Source: Phycisphaerales bacterium
GTDB lineage: Bacteria > Planctomycetota > Phycisphaerae > Phycisphaerales > UBA1924
NCBI GenBank assembly: GCA_016742075.1
Contig: JACVCL010000002.1
Location: forward strand, 1-64,000
Direction: 5' to 3'
DNA length: 64,000 bases
The notes under the pieces were generated by a model. That model was not told the DNA's origin and made no database searches. It saw only the letters and a list, made by a program, of their open reading frames with translations. Positions 1-8,449 of this stretch are shown here, piece by piece. The position numbers were made by a program, and so were the translations under genes. Every line of letters begins with the position of its first letter. Within the stretch, counting starts at the first letter, position 1.

Positions 1-745
1 CACCCCGCCTCCCACCCGCCCCACTCCCCCCAACAGCGCCACCCGCGGCACGGGGGTTGGCATCGGCGTCGTCGCGCTTGTCGGCATCGCCCGGCTCGTC
101 GCCCTTGGCTTTGCGGGCCTGCTTCGCCGCGTACTCCCGGGCCTTGACGAGCTCTTCGCGGAGCATGGCCACCATCTTGCCCCGCGTGCCGGGGCTCTTG
201 GCGCCGTCCTTCTCGGCCATGGGCGAGAGCGTGGCCGCGACCGCGAACATCGGCCTCACCACCGCTTCCTCGACGGTGTTGCCCGTGAGCTTGAAGATCG
301 CGGTCTGACCCGAGATAAGCTCCCCGGGCGCGTGGCCTGTGTTCACGGTGGTGACGCCGAACGAGCGTACGAACGAGATCAACGGCTCCTGGGGGTTGTA
401 CGCATCGATCGCACGCAGCTCGGGCTGCATCGGGGAAGACCGCTCGATCTGGTCGGAGTCGTGCCGCGAGTTGTAGAGGCCCGTGAGCCCGATCGTGCCG
501 TGGCAGTCGACCAGACCGGGCGTCACCACCGCGGCGCGGAGCACACGCAAGCCCTGAGGCACCGCGGTCGACGCGGCCGGTCCGACGGCGGTGATCTTGC
601 CCCCTTCGATCACCACGACGCCGTCGCGGATCGATCCGGCGGGGCCCATCGTGTGGACGACTTCGCCTCGTACCGCGACCTGTGCGAACGCCGCGCCGGC
701 CCAGATCAGGAAACCAAAGCCGGCGGTGAAGATGACTCGTTTCAT
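1..745 (-). CDS. Secreted amidohydrolase family protein, 3' end outside window
   Basis: Reading leftwards from an ATG at 745 the frame stays open to the window edge, giving about 248 residues without a stop. It begins with a signal peptide (MKRVIFTAGFGFLIWAGAAFA) and continues with the beta-rich N-terminal part of an amidohydrolase. That part has a GDGV/EGGKITAVGPAA-type segment and a VTPGLVDCHG turn, where family members normally carry the HxH metal ligands. Here the segment reads DCHGTIG, so the second histidine of HxH is not present. The start overlaps the stop of the upstream amidohydrolase by four bases (ATGA, 742-745), so the two are translationally coupled. The visible C-terminal part is Gly/Ala-rich and charged. 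The substrate is unknown, and the rest of the active site lies outside the window. Confidence 0.75.
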   Translation of the reverse strand, partial: MKRVIFTAGFGFLIWAGAAFAQVAVRGEVVHTMGPAGSIRDGVVVIEGGKITAVGPAASTAVPQGLRVLRAAVVTPGLVDCHGTIGLTGLYNSRHDSDQIERSSPMQPELRAIDAYNPQEPLISFVRSFGVTTVNTGHAPGELISGQTAIFKLTGNTVEEAVVRPMFAVAATLSPMAEKDGAKSPGTRGKMVAMLREELVKAREYAAKQARKAKGDEPGDADKRDDADANPRAAGGAVGGSGAGGRRG

Positions 746-2133
746 GGCGCCGCCTCCGAGTTCCCCGCCGCGTTCCCACCGAAACGCCAGGCCCACCCGC
801 CCGCGGCGTCGCTGCCGAAGCAGCAGAAGTACGGGCTCTGATCGTGGCCGGCGCCCAAACCACCGGTGGCGTAGAGGCGGTCCTTGGGGTCCGAACGGTC
901 GAAGACCTTCACCCCATCGACCCAGGTCTGCTCGACCTTGGTGTACACACTCAGCGGATCGCCGCTGAGCACGATGAAGTCCGCATCCTTGCCGGCTTCG
1001 AGCGAGCCGACTCGGGACTGGAGATCAAGCATCTCGGCCCCCGACAGCGTGAGGGCACGCAGCGCCGCCTCGCGGGACATACCGGCCCGGACGGCCAGCG
1101 CAGCCATCCGGAGAAACACCCGCGAGTCGGTGATCCAGTCGTCGGTGTGGAATGCCGTGCGAACGCCCGCCTTCTCGAGGATGGCCCCGGTGTCGTACCT
1201 GATCTCGGCCGCTTCAAGCTTCCCGCCGGGCGAGTCGACCAGGATCACGGAGCAGCCAAGCACCCCTCCGGCGTCCTGAGCCGCTTTGATCTCGCCCGCC
1301 ACCTTCCAGGCCTCGCTTACGTGGTGCAGGACGACCCTGAAGCCGAACTCCTTCTGCATCCGAAGGACCGTCGCGATGTCGTCGGCCCGGTGGGTGTGAT
1401 GGTGCACGATCCGCTTGCCGTCGAGGACCTCCGAAAGCGCATCGAGCCCGAGATCACGGGCCGGGCGCTTGGGGTCGTCGGCCGCCGCCTGGGCGGTCTT
1501 CTGCCGGTAGTCCTGCGCCCGGACGAACAGCTCACGGACAAGGGCCGCCGACTTGCCGCGCGTGCCGGGGAACGGTGCATCGCGCATCGGGTTCGTGCCG
1601 TTGGCCATTTTCAGGCCCCCCGCCACGCCCGAGGCCAGGCGCTCGTCGCGGAGCATCATGCCCTCGATGGTCCGGGCGTTCCGCGCCTTGACGTACACCG
1701 TTTGCCCCGACAGAAGATGCCCCGAGCCGGGCATCACGTTGAGTGTTGTGAGACCACCCGCCTGGGCCCGCTTGAAGCCCGAGTCGTTGGAGTTCAGCGA
1801 GTCGTAGATCCGCACCGAGGGCTGGAGCGGCGCCGAGCCATCGGCACCGCCGATGCCGCCGATGTGCGAATGCGTGTCGACCAGCCCGGGCATCACCACC
1901 TTGCCCCGGGCGTCGATGGTGATAGCGTCGGCCGGGACCTGCACGCTGGCGGCGGGGCCCGCGGCGATGATCTTCCCGTCTTTCACCAGGAGCACGCCGT
2001 CGTCGATCGGTGCGCCCGAGATGGGTATGACCCGCGCTCCGACCACCGCCACGGCCTTGTCCTGCGCCGCCGCCGGGGCCGCGAAGGCCGCCAGCAGAGT
2101 CACGGCCCCGCACGCTTTCAAGAGTCGCACCAT
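742..2133 (-). CDS. Secreted amidohydrolase (imidazolonepropionase-like)
   Basis: A 463-residue exported metal-dependent hydrolase. The ATG at 2133 is preferred because GGAGG lies 7 nt upstream and a clean signal peptide follows (KACGAVTLLAAFAAPAAAQ). A longer frame up to 2187 would start near a possible -10 (TATGTT on the minus strand, 2183-2188). Amidohydrolase features are the GLVDTHSH turn with the HxH pair, a HHHTHRADD segment, HHVSEAWK, and a late FHTDDW segment that fits the catalytic Asp region. The C-terminal DADFIVLSGDPL strand is typical of the small beta domain. It forms an operon with the following amidohydrolase (4-bp overlap). Such periplasmic amidohydrolase pairs are common in planctomycetes and related bacteria, often annotated as peptidases or imidazolonepropionase-like. 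The actual substrate cannot be read from the sequence. Confidence 0.85.
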   Translation of the reverse strand: MVRLLKACGAVTLLAAFAAPAAAQDKAVAVVGARVIPISGAPIDDGVLLVKDGKIIAAGPAASVQVPADAITIDARGKVVMPGLVDTHSHIGGIGGADGSAPLQPSVRIYDSLNSNDSGFKRAQAGGLTTLNVMPGSGHLLSGQTVYVKARNARTIEGMMLRDERLASGVAGGLKMANGTNPMRDAPFPGTRGKSAALVRELFVRAQDYRQKTAQAAADDPKRPARDLGLDALSEVLDGKRIVHHHTHRADDIATVLRMQKEFGFRVVLHHVSEAWKVAGEIKAAQDAGGVLGCSVILVDSPGGKLEAAEIRYDTGAILEKAGVRTAFHTDDWITDSRVFLRMAALAVRAGMSREAALRALTLSGAEMLDLQSRVGSLEAGKDADFIVLSGDPLSVYTKVEQTWVDGVKVFDRSDPKDRLYATGGLGAGHDQSPYFCCFGSDAAGGWAWRFGGNAAGNSEAAP

Positions 2134-2226
2134 CGATCGGCCTCCGCGCATCGCCGCGCCGCGCCTCTCACCGACCCCGAGCAACATAGCCCGGGCCGCG
2201 GCCGCCCGGGGCTTATCGAGACTCGA

Positions 2227-2272
2227 ATGTCCGGGACATGTCAGGCATCAGCCTGATGCGGCGAGGTTTTTT
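2227..2272. promoter_or_regulatory. Two short palindromes and a T-run in a divergent intergenic region
   Basis: ATGTCCGGGACAT (2227-2239) is a perfect inverted repeat around one base. GCATCAGCCTGATGC (2245-2259) is another with 7-bp arms, and T6 follows at 2267-2272. They lie between the divergent amidohydrolase and TetR genes. They could be operators, or a weak terminator-like hairpin read rightwards, though 7 nt separate the stem from the T-run. The function is unproven. Confidence 0.3.
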
Positions 2273-2347
2273 CACTTGTTTCAGAACCAGTTCCCTCGCC
2301 GTGGGCGAATCCGCGCGGGGTGGGCCGACGGAAGCGGAGGGGAAGTC

Positions 2348-2369
2348 AAACGCGCGTTTGATACGCTTG
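2348..2369 (+). promoter_or_regulatory. Perfect 16-bp palindromic operator abutting a -10 box of the exporter locus
   Basis: TCAAACGCGCGTTTGA (2348-2363) is identical to its reverse complement. It is followed directly by TACGCT (2364-2369), a plausible -10 lying 22 nt before the GTG of the first TetR gene. An AAACGCGCGTTT-type palindrome filling the -35/-10 spacer is the classic arrangement for TetR autorepression, so the neighbouring regulator is the obvious candidate ligand. No good -35 is visible. Confidence 0.6.
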
Positions 2370-2391
2370 TTCACCTTGCTCTGCCTCCCCC

Positions 2392-3111
2392 GTGGCCCCA
2401 CGAACCCGCCCATCCGCTGACGCCGACGACACCCCCCGCCGCCTTCTGCGGGCGGCGGGAGAGGAGTTCGCTCGGTTCGGGTACGAGCGGGCCACGGTCC
2501 GCGGCATCTGCGCCCGCGCGGGTGTGAACCTGGCGGCCGTGAACTACCACTTCAGGGGCAAACGCGGTCTTTACAACGCGGTGCTCCGGGATTCCCACCA
2601 GGCCGCGCTCGACCGATACCCGGGGCCCACAACGCCGCCTCCGGGTCTCTCGCCCGAGCAGATGCTGGAGGTCTTCGTCCGCGACTTCCTCGAGCGGATG
2701 CTCGATGAGGGCCGACCGGCGTGGCACGGGCAGTTGATGGCCCGCGAGATCATCCAGCCGACCCACGCGCTCGACCAGATCACCGACCGCTTCATCCGCC
2801 CGCAGTACGAGGCCCTCCGCGGGATCGTCCGCGACCTCCTCGGACCGGCCGGGCAGTCCGAACCGCTGCTGAGGCGGTGCTGCTTCTCTGTGGTCGGCCA
2901 GTGCCTGTTCTACAAGCACGCCCAGCCGGTGATCCGCCGGCTTCACCCCGACCTGACTTTGGGCCCTGCCGAGCGGGCGGCGGCGTCGCGGCATATCGCG
3001 GCCTTCTCGGCCGCCGCGATCCGGGCCGCCGCCCCATCCCCGTCCGAACCGGTTCTCTCCCCTCCCCGACGGCGCGGTTCGCCGCCCAATCGAAACGGAG
3101 CTTTGGCATGA
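2392..3111 (+). CDS. TetR/AcrR family regulator, CecR (YbiH)-like C-terminal domain
   Basis: A 239-residue repressor starting at GTG. The N-terminal helix-turn-helix spans about residues 14-60 (RRLLRAAGEEFARFGYERATV ... VNYHFRGKRGLY). The YHFxxKxxLY signature is that of TetR recognition helices. The ligand domain contains the MAREIIQPTHALD segment seen in regulators with the CerR/CecR-type C-terminal domain, which typically control drug or solvent efflux genes. The last 25 residues are Pro/Arg-rich and probably disordered. Its stop overlaps the start of the following permease (ATGA, 3108-3111). A perfect palindrome lies just upstream, so autoregulation together with the exporter is likely. 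The inducer is unknown. Confidence 0.88.
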   Translation: MAPRTRPSADADDTPRRLLRAAGEEFARFGYERATVRGICARAGVNLAAVNYHFRGKRGLYNAVLRDSHQAALDRYPGPTTPPPGLSPEQMLEVFVRDFLERMLDEGRPAWHGQLMAREIIQPTHALDQITDRFIRPQYEALRGIVRDLLGPAGQSEPLLRRCCFSVVGQCLFYKHAQPVIRRLHPDLTLGPAERAAASRHIAAFSAAAIRAAAPSPSEPVLSPPRRRGSPPNRNGALA

Positions 3112-4307
3112 GGTTCGTCGCCTTCCGGATGCTTATCGGCGATCGCGCCAAGTTCTTCGGCATTCTCCTGGGTATCGCGTTCGCGTCGCTGCTGATCACC
3201 CAGCAGGCCTCGATCTTCGTGGGACTGATGACCCGCACGTTCGGCTTCATCACCGACACGGCGCTGCCGGACATCTGGGTGATGGACCCGAAGGTGCAGT
3301 TTGTCGACGACATCAAGCCCATCTCCTCGACCGTCCTGCTCCGAGTGCGCGGGATCGAGGGTGTGGAGTGGGCGATGCCGCTGTACAAGGGCATCCTCAA
3401 GGCCCGCCTGCAGAACGGCAACTTCCAGCAGTGCAACGTCATCGGGCTCGACGACACCACGCTCATCGGTGGACCGCCGGAGATGGTCGAGGGGTCGCTC
3501 GCCGACCTGCGCAGGGCCGACGGGGTGATCGTGGACGAGGTTGGCGCCAAGGGGAGGCTCGCGCGGATACCCGAGGACGCATCGGGCAACCCCATCCCCG
3601 GTGCCAGGCCCGAGCCACTGAAGATCGGAGACACGCTGGAGCTCAACGACCGGAGGGCGATCGTCGTCGGCATCTGCCGGGTGTCGCGTACGTTCCAGTC
3701 GCAGCCGGTGGTCTACACCACGTACTCGCGGGCCACCACGTTCGCGCCGCGCGAACGCAATCTGCTCTCGTTTGTTCTCGTGAAAGCCGAGCCCGGCGTC
3801 GATCACAAGGATTTGTGCCGTCGGATCATGGAGTCTTCGCTCGGGCCCGACGGCTCGCCTCGCCTGCTCGCGATGACCCGCGACGACTTCGCCTGGAAGA
3901 CGGTGATGTACTTCGTCCGTTTCACCGGCATCCCGATCAACTTCGGCATCGCGGTGCTGCTGGGCTTCTTCGTCGGCACCGCCATCGCCGGCCAGACCTT
4001 CTACCTGTTCACCGTCGATAACCTGCGCCACTTCGGAGCTCTGAAGGCCATGGGCGCCGGGAACGCGCGCCTGCTCGGGATGATCATGCTTCAGGCGCTG
4101 GTGGTGGGCGTGATCGGATACGGGCTTGGGGTGGGGGTTGCGTCGCTCTTCGGTCAGCTCTCCGGGCGCACCGAGCTCTCGTTCCGACTGATCTGGCAGA
4201 CGCTGGTGATCACCGGCGGGGCGGTCACGGTGATCTGCATCCTGGCGTCGCTGCTCTCGATCTGGAAGGTGATCAGGCTCGAGCCCGCGATCGTGTTCAA
4301 GGGCTAG
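3108..4307 (+). CDS. ABC transporter permease, FtsX/DevC-like (first of two)
   Basis: A 399-residue integral membrane permease. The start is the ATG overlapping the TetR stop. A much longer upstream reading frame is out of register with that gene and was discarded. Topology fits the MacB/DevC class: one helix near residues 17-37, a large periplasmic domain of about 230 residues, then three C-terminal helices (about 276-300, 330-352 and 360-385). The C-terminus LEPAIVFKG matches that of the second permease (LEPAIVFRA), and the two align along their whole lengths (for example GGPPxMVEGSLADLR in both). This suggests a heterodimeric transporter sharing the ATPase at 6411. It probably works with the adaptor and outer-membrane factor downstream to expel a substrate across both membranes. 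Confidence 0.88.
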   Translation: MRFVAFRMLIGDRAKFFGILLGIAFASLLITQQASIFVGLMTRTFGFITDTALPDIWVMDPKVQFVDDIKPISSTVLLRVRGIEGVEWAMPLYKGILKARLQNGNFQQCNVIGLDDTTLIGGPPEMVEGSLADLRRADGVIVDEVGAKGRLARIPEDASGNPIPGARPEPLKIGDTLELNDRRAIVVGICRVSRTFQSQPVVYTTYSRATTFAPRERNLLSFVLVKAEPGVDHKDLCRRIMESSLGPDGSPRLLAMTRDDFAWKTVMYFVRFTGIPINFGIAVLLGFFVGTAIAGQTFYLFTVDNLRHFGALKAMGAGNARLLGMIMLQALVVGVIGYGLGVGVASLFGQLSGRTELSFRLIWQTLVITGGAVTVICILASLLSIWKVIRLEPAIVFKG

Positions 4308-4374
4308 CGGGGCCGGGCCCGGGGGTTCCCCGGCCCCGATTGCGGGCAATCAGTCAAAAACAACCGCACAGTGA

Positions 4375-4402
4375 TTGACTAGCGAACGATCGTCGATAGA
4401 CT
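4375..4402 (+). promoter_or_regulatory. Candidate promoter overlapping an imperfect palindrome, before the second TetR gene
   Basis: TTGACT (4375-4380) and TAGACT (4397-4402) are separated by 16 bp, a good sigma-70-type promoter for this GC-rich genome. Between and across them lies an imperfect inverted repeat, GACTAGCGA - 7 nt - TCGATAGAC (4377-4401, 7 of 9 positions matching), with an ACGATCGT core. The predicted transcript starts about 37 nt before the ATG at 4447. This fits autoregulation by the TetR protein it precedes. Confidence 0.5.
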
Positions 4403-4446
4403 AACGGCGTTAACTGAACCTCGACCAGGATCCGACCCACTCCGCC

Positions 4447-5103
4447 ATGCCCTCAGCCGACCGCCGAGCCCGAGAGAAAGCCGCCGTTCAGGACCGCATT
4501 CTGAACGCCGCCCGCGACCTGTTCGTGCGGGAGGGGTACGAGGCGGTCAGCCTGCGGAAGGTCGCCGACGCGATCGAGTACACGGCTCCCGCTCTCTACA
4601 CGCACTTCAAGGACAAGGCCGACCTCATGCGGGCGCTCTGCCGGCGCGACTTCGGACGGCTGTCGGAGGCCCTGATCCGGGTCGCCCGGGTCGAGGACCC
4701 GGTGCAGCGGATCCACCGCATCGGCGCCGCGTACGTGCGGTTCGCCGTCGAGAACCCGCACCAGTACCGGTTCATGTTCCTCACACCCTCACCGGCCGAG
4801 GTCGAGCCCGATCAGGCGGCGCTCGCCGAGAAGGACGACCCCGAGCGCAACGGCTACGCGGCTCTCCGCTCGGCCATCGGGCAGGCGATGGACCGCGGCG
4901 TGTTCCGCCCCGAGCACAAGGACCCCGAGTTGCTGGCGCAGGTTTTGTGGGCCGGGGTGCACGGGATCGCCTCGCTGCAGATCACCCACGGCCAGGACCC
5001 CTGGCTGTCGTGGCGGAGCCTCGAACGCCGGACAAAGGTCATGCTCGACGGAATCCTCATCGGCGTGCTCAGCCCGGCGGCCGCCTCGGAGTTCAAGCCA
5101 TGA
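4447..5103 (+). CDS. TetR/AcrR family regulator, WHG-type C-terminal domain
   Basis: A 218-residue regulator. The DNA-binding domain spans about residues 12-65 (ILNAARDLFVREGYEAVSL ... APALYTHFKDKADLM), with the YTHFxxKxxL recognition helix. The C-terminal half contains AYVRFAVENPHQYRFMF and a VLWAGVHGIASLQI segment, where the A-G-V-H-G signature points to the WHG-domain subgroup. It differs clearly from the first TetR of the locus, so the two probably sense different ligands. It sits between the two permease genes, with its own promoter (4375-4402). It is 132 bp ahead of the second permease. Control of the downstream exporter genes is inferred from position only. Confidence 0.87.
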   Translation: MPSADRRAREKAAVQDRILNAARDLFVREGYEAVSLRKVADAIEYTAPALYTHFKDKADLMRALCRRDFGRLSEALIRVARVEDPVQRIHRIGAAYVRFAVENPHQYRFMFLTPSPAEVEPDQAALAEKDDPERNGYAALRSAIGQAMDRGVFRPEHKDPELLAQVLWAGVHGIASLQITHGQDPWLSWRSLERRTKVMLDGILIGVLSPAAASEFKP

Positions 5104-5235
5104 CCCCCCGGCACACCGCCGCAAACGGCCGCGCTGCCGCCCCGCGCGGCGTCCCGACGGCCGGCCCGCCGAGCGCCGACCACCCCGGTCCTTTGTCCGC
5201 CCCGCACCACCGGCACCGCTGAGCACACCCCCACC

Positions 5236-6381
5236 ATGATCTTCGTCGCGTTGAAAATGCTGATCGGCGACCGCCTGAAGTATCTCGGGCTCCTCGCGGG
5301 TGTCGCCTTCGCCACCCTGCTGATCGTGCAGCAGTCGTCGATCCTCGTGGGCCTGGCGCACCAGACCGGGTCGTTCATCCGCGACACGGCCCAGGGCGAT
5401 CTCTGGGTGATGGACGAGCAGGTGCGGTTCTCGCAGGACTCGCTCAATCTCCGCGACACCGTGCTGCAGCAGGTGCGCGGCGTGGCGGGCGTGCGGTGGG
5501 CGGTCCCCGTCTACCAGGGATTTCTGAAGGCCCGGCTGGGCGACGGGACCCGCGCCACGTGCATCCTCGTGGGCATTGACGACGCGACGCTGACAGGCGG
5601 CCCCCCCTCGATGGTCGAGGGCTCACTGGCCGACCTGCGGCAGGACCGGGCGGTGCTCATCGATCACGACGCCGCGCCGCAGAAGTTGCGGCTCAGGAAC
5701 GCCGGCGGGCACCTCCGCTACAACGACCGGTTCGACATCAACGACCACGAGGTACGCGTGGCCGGCACGTACCGGGCGTCCAAGAGCTTCTTCTGGGAAC
5801 CGGTGATCTACACGACGTACTCGCGAGCCCTGTCGATCGCCCCCGCCGAGCGGAAGATGTTGACCTACGTGCTCGTGAAGACGCAGCCCGGGGCCGATCT
5901 GGCGGCCGTCGCCCGCGACATTCATGCGGCGACGGGCCTCACCGCCCGGACCAACGAGGAGTTCGCCGCGGTGACCCGGGATTACATCCTCACAGAGACC
6001 GGGATCCTGGTGAACTTCGGCCTCGCCGTGGGGCTGGGCTTTGTCATCGGCGTGCTCATCTGCGGCCAGATGCTCTACAACTTCACGCTCGACAGCCTGC
6101 GCTACTACGGCTCGCTGAAGGCGATGGGCGCCACCGGGCTGACGCTGATCATCATGGTTCTCGCGCAGGTCTTCGCGGTCGGCGTCCTTGGCTACGGCAT
6201 CGGGATCGGCTTTGGCAGCCTGCTCGGCAAGCTCGTCGGCAACGCTGGCCTGGCGTTCATGATGCCTTGGTGGATCCCCGTGATCGCCGCGATCGCGATT
6301 CTGGTGATCTGCGCCGTGGCCGCCGTGCTGAGTCTCACGCAGGTCCTTCGCCTGGAGCCCGCCATCGTCTTCCGAGCCTGA
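5236..6381 (+). CDS. ABC transporter permease, FtsX/DevC-like (second of two)
   Basis: A 381-residue permease clearly paralogous to the one at 3108. It has the same N-terminal helix (residues 16-36, LGLLAGVAFATLLIVQQSS), periplasmic domain with GGPPSMVEGSLADLRQD, YTTYSRAL segment and three C-terminal helices, ending LEPAIVFRA. It is 18 residues shorter than its partner, mainly through a deletion in the periplasmic domain. The start ATG has no strong Shine-Dalgarno. The ATPase follows after 29 nt, adaptor and outer-membrane factor after that, so this copy is in the core export operon. Retention of two diverged copies with one ATPase suggests an obligate heterodimer or two alternative transporters. 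Confidence 0.88.
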   Translation: MIFVALKMLIGDRLKYLGLLAGVAFATLLIVQQSSILVGLAHQTGSFIRDTAQGDLWVMDEQVRFSQDSLNLRDTVLQQVRGVAGVRWAVPVYQGFLKARLGDGTRATCILVGIDDATLTGGPPSMVEGSLADLRQDRAVLIDHDAAPQKLRLRNAGGHLRYNDRFDINDHEVRVAGTYRASKSFFWEPVIYTTYSRALSIAPAERKMLTYVLVKTQPGADLAAVARDIHAATGLTARTNEEFAAVTRDYILTETGILVNFGLAVGLGFVIGVLICGQMLYNFTLDSLRYYGSLKAMGATGLTLIIMVLAQVFAVGVLGYGIGIGFGSLLGKLVGNAGLAFMMPWWIPVIAAIAILVICAVAAVLSLTQVLRLEPAIVFRA

Positions 6382-6410
6382 CCCCCCGCCCGCAACCCCC
6401 AACCACCGCC

Positions 6411-7232
6411 ATGGCCGACACCGGCCCTCATCCGGCACCGACCCGTCAACCCGCCCGAAAAGCCCGAATGACACCCATGATCACCGCCTCACCATCTCGA
6501 TCGGACTCTCCCGCCGAAACATCCGCCCTGGCGATCCGCTGCCGGAACGTCACCAAGCACTACGGATCCGGTGATGCCAAGGTCATCGCGTTGCGCGGCA
6601 TCGATCTGGACGTGCGGCAGGGAGAGCTGATGATGCTCGTCGGCCCGTCGGGCTGCGGCAAGACGACGCTGATCTCCGTGATCGCCGGCATTCTCGACCG
6701 CGATGAGGGCGAGTGCTCGGTGTTCGATCAGGACTTCTCTGCCATGTCGCAGCGGGCCCGCACGCTCTGGCGCGGGCAGAAGATCGGCTTCGTCTTTCAG
6801 GCGTTCAACCTGATCCCGACGCTCAACGCGGCGGAGAACGTCGCCGTGCCGCTCATGATCTTGGGCGAGTCCCGCGCCGCGGCTGTCCGCAAAGCCCAGG
6901 ACCGGTTGGCGCAGGTGGGGCTCGAATCCCGCTGGCGTTCGTACCCGAATCAGCTCTCGGGCGGCCAGCAGCAGCGCGTCGCGATCGCCCGGGCCATGAT
7001 CCACGAGCCCAAGCTCATCGTGTGCGACGAGCCGACGAGTGCGCTCGACCACGAGACCGGCCATGTGATCATGCGTCTGCTCAAGACCGTCGCGCTGCAG
7101 CCCGATCGGGCGCTCGTGATCGTGACGCACGACGCCCGCATCTTCGGGTTCGCCGACCGGATCGCGAAGATGGACGACGGCCGCGTGGTGAAGATCGTCG
7201 ACGATCCCAATCACCTTCACGCAGAAGAGTAG
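6411..7232 (+). CDS. ABC transporter ATP-binding protein (MacB/DevA-like)
   Basis: A 273-residue ATPase energising the adjacent permeases. Visible motifs are Walker A GPSGCGKTT, Q-loop FVFQAFNLIPTL, signature LSGGQQQRVAIARAM, Walker B LIVCDEP followed by TSALDHE, and the H-loop VTHD. The NLIPTLNAAENVAVPL stretch is typical of the LolD/MacB/DevA branch that couples to FtsX-type permeases. The ATG at 6411 was chosen because longer versions overlap the permease. ATGs at 6468 and 6477 are equally possible, since the first 40 residues are low-complexity and precede the conserved domain. It is the only ATPase gene in the locus. Confidence 0.9.
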   Translation: MADTGPHPAPTRQPARKARMTPMITASPSRSDSPAETSALAIRCRNVTKHYGSGDAKVIALRGIDLDVRQGELMMLVGPSGCGKTTLISVIAGILDRDEGECSVFDQDFSAMSQRARTLWRGQKIGFVFQAFNLIPTLNAAENVAVPLMILGESRAAAVRKAQDRLAQVGLESRWRSYPNQLSGGQQQRVAIARAMIHEPKLIVCDEPTSALDHETGHVIMRLLKTVALQPDRALVIVTHDARIFGFADRIAKMDDGRVVKIVDDPNHLHAEE

Positions 7233-7342
7233 ATCGCCCCCGGTTCCGCCCCCCCACCACCACCCACCCAGGCACGCTCCCAGCCTCGACCTCACCACCG
7301 GACCACCAGGCCCGTTCCACCGACCACAGTGAAAGGCAAGCC

Positions 7343-8449
7343 ATGTTCGTCCGAAAGTACGTCATCCCTGTTCTGGCCGTCGCGGGCGTTGCCGCGGCGG
7401 TGTACACGGTTCGCAGCGAGAGCCGCCCCGTGACGCCCGCCCCGCCTGTTGCCGAGCCGGCCAGTTCGCCGTTCAACACGCCGGTCGCCGGCGCCGGCAT
7501 CGTGGAGGCGAGCACGCAGAACATCGCGATCGGCACTCAGCTGGCCGGCATCGTCTCCAAGGTGTACGTCGTCGCGGGTGCCAAGGTGACCGCGGGCGAC
7601 CCGCTGTTCTCGATCGACGCCCGGGCGCTCTCGGCCGAGCTCGAGGTGCGCGAGGCGGCCCTGGCCTCGGCCCAGCAGAACCTGGCCCGGATGCGGGCTC
7701 TTCCCCGCCCGGAGGATGTGCCGCCGGCGGAGGCCAAGGTCAAGGAAATGACCGCGATGCTCGAGGATGCCCGCAACCAATTCGCGCTCATGAGCGCGGT
7801 CGAGGACCCCCGCGCCGTGTCGCAGGATGCTCTGGCCCAGCGCCGCTTCGCCGTGGCCTCGGCCGAGGCGCGCCTGGCCCAGTCCAAGGCCGACCTCGAC
7901 CTGCTGAAGGCCGGCGCCTGGAAGCCGGACCTCGCGATCGCCGAGGCCAACGTCCGCGCCGCGGCGGCCCAGGTGGCGACCGTGAAGACCGACCTCGATC
8001 GTCTGACCGTCCGGGCGCCGGTCAACGGCGATGTGCTGCAGGTGAACGTGCGCCTCGGAGAGTTCGCCAACGTCGGCCCGGTGGCGACGCCGCTCATGCT
8101 GATGGGCGACACCGACACGCTGCACATCCGCGTCGACATCGACGAGAACGACGCCTGGCGCATCACGCCCAACGCGAAGGCCACCGCGTTCGTCCGGGGC
8201 AACAAGCAGCTGAAGACCGACCTGAAGTTCGTGCGCATCGAGCCTTACGTCGTGCCGAAGCGCTCGCTCACGGGCGACTCATCGGAGCGTGTCGACACGC
8301 GCGTTCTTCAGGTTCTGTACTCTTTCCCGCGCGAGCGGCTGCCGGTCTATGTCGGCCAGCAGATGGACGTCTTCATCGACGGCCTCGCACGTCCCACCTC
8401 GGCCCCGGCGTCCGGCTCGGCCGCCGCGGCCCCGGAGGCTCGAAACTGA
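7343..8449 (+). CDS. Periplasmic adaptor (HlyD/membrane fusion protein) of the exporter
   Basis: A 368-residue adaptor with an N-terminal membrane anchor (about residues 5-24). A lipoyl half-domain follows (AGIVSKVYVVAGAKVTAGDP, near residues 64-84). A coiled-coil hairpin rich in Ala/Glu/Gln/Arg covers about residues 95-200, then come the second lipoyl half (VRAPVNGDVLQVNVRLGE) and a beta-barrel domain. The ATG at 7343 is preceded by GAAAGG 6 nt upstream. The stop overlaps the start of the outer-membrane factor by one base (TGATG). Adaptors of this class bridge MacB-type permeases to a TolC-like tunnel. Confidence 0.9.
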   Translation: MFVRKYVIPVLAVAGVAAAVYTVRSESRPVTPAPPVAEPASSPFNTPVAGAGIVEASTQNIAIGTQLAGIVSKVYVVAGAKVTAGDPLFSIDARALSAELEVREAALASAQQNLARMRALPRPEDVPPAEAKVKEMTAMLEDARNQFALMSAVEDPRAVSQDALAQRRFAVASAEARLAQSKADLDLLKAGAWKPDLAIAEANVRAAAAQVATVKTDLDRLTVRAPVNGDVLQVNVRLGEFANVGPVATPLMLMGDTDTLHIRVDIDENDAWRITPNAKATAFVRGNKQLKTDLKFVRIEPYVVPKRSLTGDSSERVDTRVLQVLYSFPRERLPVYVGQQMDVFIDGLARPTSAPASGSAAAAPEARN

